From positions 1 through 64,000 of the forward strand of contig NZ_DATIND010000083.1 of NCBI RefSeq assembly GCF_035474595.1: 64,000 bases of DNA. Direction: 5' to 3'. The stretch's first letter is position 1; the number at the start of each line of letters is the position of its first letter. The stretch is from Longimicrobium sp. Lineage in GTDB: Bacteria; Gemmatimonadota; Gemmatimonadetes; Longimicrobiales; Longimicrobiaceae. Positions 59,885-64,000 of this stretch are shown piece after piece. A model generated the notes under the pieces. That model was not told where the DNA came from. It saw only the letters and a list, made by a program, of their open reading frames with translations, and did not search any database. The translations under genes and the position numbers were made by a program.

Positions 59885-59950
59885 GATCCTTCGGCCTGCA
59901 AGGTGTGGTGTTGATTCCAGTTGCGGTGTGGCCGGCCTCAGGATGACGTC
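59885..59950 (+). repeat. Dispersed repeat family A, copy 6
   Basis: GATCCTTCGGCCTGC to GGCCTCAGGATGACGTC, facing copy 5. Confidence 0.85.
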
Positions 59951-60032
59951 GGGGTGGGTGCAGTGCGGGGTGCGCCGGGGCGGATCAAAGGCGGGCTGCC
60001 TCCGCAGCACGGAACCGGCTTCCGATCCGAAC

Positions 60033-60086
60033 AGCCTCGCACGGTTTGCGAGGCTTCCCGTGGTTGTTGCTGCGGATTCAGCCGCC
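60033..60086 (+). repeat. Dispersed repeat family B, copy near 60 kb
   Basis: AGCCTCGCA/TGCGAGGCT hairpin followed by CCCGTGGTTGTTGCTGCGG. Confidence 0.75.
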
Positions 60087-60133
60087 GGTGCGGAAGCCAG
60101 GTGCCAAGCCGAATCACATCCCCCGACAACAAA

Positions 60134-60167
60134 ACGGCCCGGCCGCCGAAGAGGGCGGCCGGGCCGT
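60134..60167 (-). terminator. Intrinsic terminator of the 60190 gene
   Basis: Perfect 14-bp GC-rich stem (60134-60147 with 60154-60167), six-base loop; on the minus strand TTTTGTTGTC follows. 22 bases after the stop codon. Confidence 0.9.
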
Positions 60168-60189
60168 CGCGTTCACGCGGTGGCGCCGC

Positions 60190-60909
60190 TCAGCAGCGGT
60201 TCAGGTCGCGCGTGACCGAGGCGATGTTGATGCCGGCGACCTGGGTGTTGAACAAGTCGCTCATGCCGCGGGCGGCGATGTCCACGTGGTTGCCGTAGTA
60301 GTCGCTGGCCACGCTGTCCTGGAAGGCGATGACCGACGACTTGCTCACCGCGATCACCGGCTTGCCCACCGTGGCGCTGTCCTTCAGTACGCCGTCCACG
60401 CGGGTGTTGGTGGCCAGCGCGTCCTTCATGGCCAGCACCAGGTCGCCCTGCACCGAGATGCGGCGCGCCGCCCACTTGTTCCCGTTGCCGTCCTGCACGA
60501 TCACCTGCACCGTCGTCCCAGCGGCGTCGGTGAACTTGTACGACGCCTTCAGCACCGTGGCCAGCCCGGTGCCGGTGCGGCTGGTGTTGGTGATCACCCG
60601 CTGCAGGTACCTGGTGGTGGTGCCCTTCTCCAGCGCGGGAATGGTCACGTCGGTCGACGCGCCCAGCACCACGGCCATCATCTTGTGCAGCGTCACGCCC
60701 GGGTCGCGCCCGCCGCTGAGCGACGCGCGCAGCGTGTTCGACACCGCGGTGTGCGTCTCGTCGCTGGCGGTGGCGCTCTCGCCGCAGGCGGCCAGCACGG
60801 CGGGAATGGCCGACGCGGCCACGGCGGTCGCGGCGGCCTTGCCCAGGAACTGGCGGCGGCTGGCGGGGCGGTCCATCACTTCGGGAAGGGAATCGGTCCT
60901 CTCGCTCAT
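60190..60909 (-). CDS. Tat-exported lipoprotein of unknown function
   Basis: 239 residues. The N-terminus carries the twin-arginine motif SRRQFLGKAAATAVAAS and a following lipobox (AVLAAC, Cys42), so export by Tat and lipidation are likely. The mature domain (SNTLRASLSGGRDPGVTLHKMMAVVLGASTDVTIPALEKGTTTRYLQRVIT...) has no recognised family; a C-terminal Cys (DLNRC) could pair with none visible. ATG 60909 gives the Tat leader; the frame continues to 60957. It has its own sigma70-like promoter at 61165-61192 and its own terminator. Confidence 0.8.
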   Translation of the reverse strand: MSERTDSLPEVMDRPASRRQFLGKAAATAVAASAIPAVLAACGESATASDETHTAVSNTLRASLSGGRDPGVTLHKMMAVVLGASTDVTIPALEKGTTTRYLQRVITNTSRTGTGLATVLKASYKFTDAAGTTVQVIVQDGNGNKWAARRISVQGDLVLAMKDALATNTRVDGVLKDSATVGKPVIAVSKSSVIAFQDSVASDYYGNHVDIAARGMSDLFNTQVAGINIASVTRDLNRC

Positions 60910-61164
60910 GGGGTCCTCCATGGGAGTGGGATGTTTGCCGGGAGATGCGGCGCGCACGCCGCGGTTGCCCGGCGCGATCGGAATGCTGCTGCGGATGAAC
61001 GCGAATCCCGGGTGGGGGATGCCGCCGCGGACCGGGGTCCGGGCGGCTGGAGCCGCGTTGCGTGAAGGGGACTGCGCGCGGGACGGACCGGAGGTGCCCC
61101 GCGCCTGGCCAGCGGCGCCTGACCGCGCGCCGATTCCGCCACCGGTAGCACGGTGGGGATGGCA

Positions 61165-61192
61165 AGTATATCTGCAACCGATTTGAAATCAA
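61165..61192 (-). promoter_or_regulatory. Sigma70-like promoter of the 60190 gene
   Basis: On the minus strand, TTGATT (61187-61192), a 16-base spacer and TATACT (61165-61170). Transcription would start near 61158, about 250 bases before ATG 60909. Confidence 0.7.
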
Positions 61193-61367
61193 GCGTCCTT
61201 CCGTTCACCGTGCGAACACGGCCATCCCATTGAAGGAACGCCTGATTCCGGTACGCCGGCGCCATCGAACCCTTTGCGTCCTCCCCTTCTCCCGTCTCGC
61301 CTCCACCCCTCACGCACCCGCGACGGCGCGCTCCGGATGCGCATCCCCCGACCTCCCGAAATGTCAC

Positions 61368-61419
61368 ACGCGGAGACGCGGAGGCGCGGGGAGCTCCCCG
61401 CGCCTGCGCGTCTCCGCGT
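61368..61419 (-). terminator. 52-base near-perfect palindrome (repeat family C)
   Basis: 26-base arms meeting at GAGCTC with one mismatch, 27 bases past the stop at 61446. Probably ends the nuclease-like gene's transcript; being palindromic it would also act on the other strand. Confidence 0.75.
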
Positions 61420-61445
61420 GAGGCTGTCCTTTTACGTCGCGCCGA

Positions 61446-63176
61446 TCAGAACGCGGTGCCGTTCGCGTGCTTCCCGGGCGACGAGGCCAGGCTGCTGATG
61501 CTGGTGTGCAGCACGAAGGTGCCGGTGGCGCTGGCGTCCGGGCTGCGGTTCATCGACACCCCGTCCGTTCCCGCGAGCGACGACGAGTAGGCGAAGCTGT
61601 CGATCGTCGTCCCCCCGTTCTTCAGGATCACCGAGTCGCCGCCGTTGGCCAGGCTCAGCGCGCCGGTGGACGATCCCACCGCGTTCGTCACCCCGGCGGG
61701 GATGGCGGATGCGGCCGCGTAGACGACAATTGCCTTCCCCGCGGCCAGCGAGGTCCCCGCGGCGAAGGTGTGGCGCACGCCGGTGGCGTCGCTGATCGTC
61801 CACCCGCCGATCGAGGCCGCGGTGCCGCCCACGTTCACGATCTCCACGAACTCGCCGTTCACGTCGCTCCCCGCCTCGTTGGCCAGGATCTCGTTGATGA
61901 TCACCTTCGCCGGCGTCGTGGACGCGGTGATGGTGAACGCCGCGTTGCTCGCGTCGCTCGTCGCGGACCCCGTGTCGGTCACGCGCACCTTCGCGTTCGT
62001 GCTGGCCGTCGCCGGCACCGTCCAGGTGAAGCTCCCCGCCGCCGCGCTGGTGCTGGAGGTGACCGCCGTCCACGTTGTGCCGCCATCCAGCGTGTAGTCG
62101 ATCTTCACGTTGGCGATCCCCGACGCCGTCCAGGTGATGGCGTGGCTGCTCCCGCCCGCCCACGACTCGCCGCCGTTGGGCGAGGTGACGGTGAGCGAGG
62201 GCGCGCTGCCGCCGTAGGTGTAGCGGCTGAGCACGGGGTAGTGGTCGGAGGTGGTCGTCCCGTAGCTGGAGATGTAGGAGTCGACGCGGTAGACCTTCAC
62301 CGAGCCCGCCACGTACGTCGCCGCCAGCTCGTTGGTCTCCAGCTGGTGGTCGATCATGTCCGTGAAGCTCACGGTCGAGGCGATCCCCGCGTTCGTCAGC
62401 GCCGTCGTGGGGAAGGAGTAGCGCGCCGCGTCGGCGACGAAGTTGGCGTAGGGGCTGGGCTGGCCGGCGGTGATGGAGGTGTCCACGTCGTCGTTCCAGT
62501 CGCCTACCACGATCACCTTCTGCGTGGGATAGGTGGCGTCGAGGTACGACTTCAGCGCGACCGCGGCGTTCTGGCGGCGCTGCCAGCTGGCCACGTCGTT
62601 GAACGCCTTCATGTGCAGCACGATGAAGACGATGTCCTCGCTGCCGCCGTTCAGCGTCACGTGCAGCTTCACCTCCAGCGGCGGCCGCCCGGCGAAGTCG
62701 TTGTCGTTGGCGGTGAGGATGACTTTCGCGCTCACCAGCGAGGCGGCGGCGGTCTTCCACAGCAGCGCGGGCTTCTGCTCGGTGGCCGTGTACCAGGTGG
62801 AGCCGCCGGTGACCGCCGCGTCGTTCGCCAGGATGCCGGTGTAGCCGGAAAGCGTCTTCAGCGCGTTCCACTCGGTGGCGTCCACGATCTCCACCAGCCC
62901 CCACACGTCCAGGTCGCTGCCGGTGATCACGTCCTGGGCGTTCTGCAGCTGCAGCGCGTCGTTGCTGGGCCCGTTCGACGCGTCGCCGAACCACTCCAGG
63001 TTCCAGTTGCCGATGTCGAGCGTCGCCGCCGTCCCCTGCGCGGGGATGACGACCGCCCGTGGCGCGGAGGGAGCGGGCGAGCGCGCGGGCACGGCAGACG
63101 GCGTGTCGCACGCCGCCACCCCGAATGCGAGCAGGGCGCCGAGCGAAAGGAGTTTCGAGCGGGTTGAGCGAAGCAT
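61446..63176 (-). CDS. Endonuclease/exonuclease/phosphatase lipoprotein with Ig-like and lamin-tail domains
   Basis: 576 residues. Signal with lipobox GVAAC (Cys23). The EEP domain (about 53-322) has NWNLEWFG, Glu97 in GLVEIVD, LHMKAFND (His188), GDWNDD (Asp226, Asn228) and SDHYPV, all the metal and catalytic positions of the DNase I/sphingomyelinase fold. An Ig-like module follows (SPNGGESWAGGSSHAITWTAS, about 330-415) and a lamin-tail domain (VIINEILANEAGSDVNGEFVEIVNVG...) from about 425. It probably acts outside the cell on DNA or a phosphodiester; substrate unknown. Confidence 0.88.
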   Translation of the reverse strand: MLRSTRSKLLSLGALLAFGVAACDTPSAVPARSPAPSAPRAVVIPAQGTAATLDIGNWNLEWFGDASNGPSNDALQLQNAQDVITGSDLDVWGLVEIVDATEWNALKTLSGYTGILANDAAVTGGSTWYTATEQKPALLWKTAAASLVSAKVILTANDNDFAGRPPLEVKLHVTLNGGSEDIVFIVLHMKAFNDVASWQRRQNAAVALKSYLDATYPTQKVIVVGDWNDDVDTSITAGQPSPYANFVADAARYSFPTTALTNAGIASTVSFTDMIDHQLETNELAATYVAGSVKVYRVDSYISSYGTTTSDHYPVLSRYTYGGSAPSLTVTSPNGGESWAGGSSHAITWTASGIANVKIDYTLDGGTTWTAVTSSTSAAAGSFTWTVPATASTNAKVRVTDTGSATSDASNAAFTITASTTPAKVIINEILANEAGSDVNGEFVEIVNVGGTAASIGGWTISDATGVRHTFAAGTSLAAGKAIVVYAAASAIPAGVTNAVGSSTGALSLANGGDSVILKNGGTTIDSFAYSSSLAGTDGVSMNRSPDASATGTFVLHTSISSLASSPGKHANGTAF

Positions 63177-63336
63177 CCTCGCACCTCGTTGGGTGATGAG
63201 AAACAGGCCGCGCGGCCGTCCCCCGGGAGGGCGGGGAGGACAGGGGATGCAGGGCCATCGGATGGGAGAGCGAGGATATACTACCGTTCCACCGCGCGTT
63301 GCGAAACGATGTCGTGTAACGAGAGGGTGAGGAGAC

Positions 63337-63453
63337 GTGCGGGAGTGCGGGAGTGCGGGAGTGCGGGAGTGCGGGAGTGCGGGAGTGCGGGAGTGCGGGA
63401 GTGCGGGAGTGCGCTGTTACTTTCGCACTCTCGCACTCTCGCACTTTCGCACG
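63337..63453. repeat. Octanucleotide array GTGCGGGA x9 with inverted partner
   Basis: Nine perfect GTGCGGGA units (63337-63408) are followed, after a short spacer, by TTTCGCAC/TCTCGCAC units (63421-63452) on the opposite sense. The two halves can fold into an imperfect hairpin after the porin gene stop at 63459, where a terminator would be expected. Confidence 0.9.
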
Positions 63454-63458
63454 CTCTC

Positions 63459-64000
63459 CTAGAACCTGACCGCGAGCGACGTCACCGCGGCCACGTCGCT
63501 GCTCTTCGGGGCACCGTGGGCCGGGAAAGTGCCGTCGTCCGCGCCGAAGAGGGCGCGGACCTCGGTGCGCCAGAGCGCCGGGCCGCGCGCCACGTCGATC
63601 CCCAGCGAGGCGCCGTTGGTGCGCAGGCCGGGGGTGAGCACGCCGTGGCGGTCGTCGTACCGCTCCACCCGGCCGTTCAGCGCCACCGTGGGCGTCAGCG
63701 CGTAGCGGCCGACCAGCGAGGCGCCGTACCACGTGTCGCCGTCCTGCGTTCCCACGTCGACGGTGGGGACGACCAGCAGCGGGCCGGCGGTGATGCGCGC
63801 GCTCAGGTCGTTCAGCACGCGCAGGTCCTGGTCGCCCGTGGCGGCGCCCGGCTCGCGCCCGACGAAGTTGGAGTACGAGACGATGACGGCAGGCGAGGCC
63901 GTCCAGTCCAGCCGGGCGCCCACCGCCTTGTCGTGGTTGTTCTCGGAGATGTTCTGCCAGCCGTTCACCACCACGAACGTGGCGGCCAGCGAGGGCGTGG
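63459..64000 (-). CDS. BBP2/OmpL-like outer-membrane beta-barrel protein (5' end outside window)
   Basis: 180 residues visible; the frame stays open to the right edge, so the start is outside. The strands FVVVNGWQNISENNHDKAVGARLDWTASPAVIVSYSNFVG, GPLLVVPTVDVGTQDGDTWYGASLVGRYALT and GASLGIDVARGPALWRTEVRAL are typical of the putative beta-barrel porin-2 (OmpL-like) family, and the protein ends in Phe (SLAVRF), the outer-membrane assembly signal. Such proteins form outer-membrane channels. Partial, so the exact family is provisional. Confidence 0.8.
   Translation of the reverse strand, partial: TPSLAATFVVVNGWQNISENNHDKAVGARLDWTASPAVIVSYSNFVGREPGAATGDQDLRVLNDLSARITAGPLLVVPTVDVGTQDGDTWYGASLVGRYALTPTVALNGRVERYDDRHGVLTPGLRTNGASLGIDVARGPALWRTEVRALFGADDGTFPAHGAPKSSDVAAVTSLAVRF

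Noticed and set aside
63337-63453. Possible CRISPR array
   Set aside because: Units are 8 bases in direct tandem with no spacers, plus an inverted partner.
1-64000. tRNA or rRNA genes
   Set aside because: No cloverleaf-like or rRNA-like sequence was recognised by reading; a covariance-model search would be decisive.

Overview
The window is very GC-rich bacterial DNA with dense coding on both strands and no rRNA, tRNA, CRISPR array, transposase or phage module that I could recognise. Twin-arginine-type leaders, many lipoboxes (LAAC/AAC), a SusC/SusD pair, beta-barrel proteins and TonB plug-like proteins point to a Gram-negative, outer-membrane bacterium. The SusCD pair sits behind a near-consensus sigma70 promoter rather than a Bacteroidetes-type one. 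Together with the GC content and the many short intergenic repeat families this suggests Gemmatimonadota, perhaps Longimicrobiaceae. That placement is inference; no marker gene confirms it.

Layout. 1-5 kb: start of an unknown gene, a CTP-synthase-like amidotransferase, a DUF1460 protein and an M13 metallopeptidase. 5-12 kb: a DCC oxidoreductase, a small lipoprotein and a 2106-residue alpha-2-macroglobulin. 12-18 kb: DUF4344 and M49-like peptidases, a Nudix hydrolase, a quinone-reductase-type dehydrogenase and a GH25 lysozyme. 18-22 kb: a VapBC-type and a RES/Xre toxin-antitoxin pair on either side of an aminotransferase. 22-28 kb: a GH18-CE4-GT2 fusion and a von Willebrand lipoprotein. 28-40 kb: small lipoproteins, two barrel-less TonB-plug proteins and the susCD operon. 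40-49 kb: an NYN protein, an FKBP isomerase, five tandem cysteine-rich secreted peptides, a flavin reductase, an amidohydrolase, two M16 proteins that lack the zinc motif, and a YggT protein. 49-64 kb: a MarR-GNAT fusion, GHL10 and DUF72 proteins, a GH19-type lysozyme, GcvT, a one-module NRPS, an exported Tat lipoprotein, an exonuclease/phosphatase with a lamin-tail domain, and the end of a porin-like gene.

The most notable discovery is the five-gene array at 42593-43778. Each gene encodes a 66-72 residue preprotein with a nearly invariant signal peptide and a diverged mature part carrying exactly six cysteines, spaced C-x4-C-x3-C-x(8,9)-C-x(4,5)-C-x-C with GxC before the fourth. That is the CS-alpha-beta signature of defensins and scorpion K-channel toxins. 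A conserved leader with a variable mature region on a fixed cysteine frame is how diversified toxin or defensin families look.

The intergenic DNA is itself structured. There are at least three dispersed repeat families (A: GATCCTTCGGCC...GGCCTCAGGATGACGTC, six copies; B: hairpin plus GTTGTTGCCGC, six copies; C: CTCCGCGTCTCCGCGTGA hairpins, about seven copies), octanucleotide GTRCGRRA tandem arrays, and terminator-like hairpins, three of them unusually placed just upstream of start codons.
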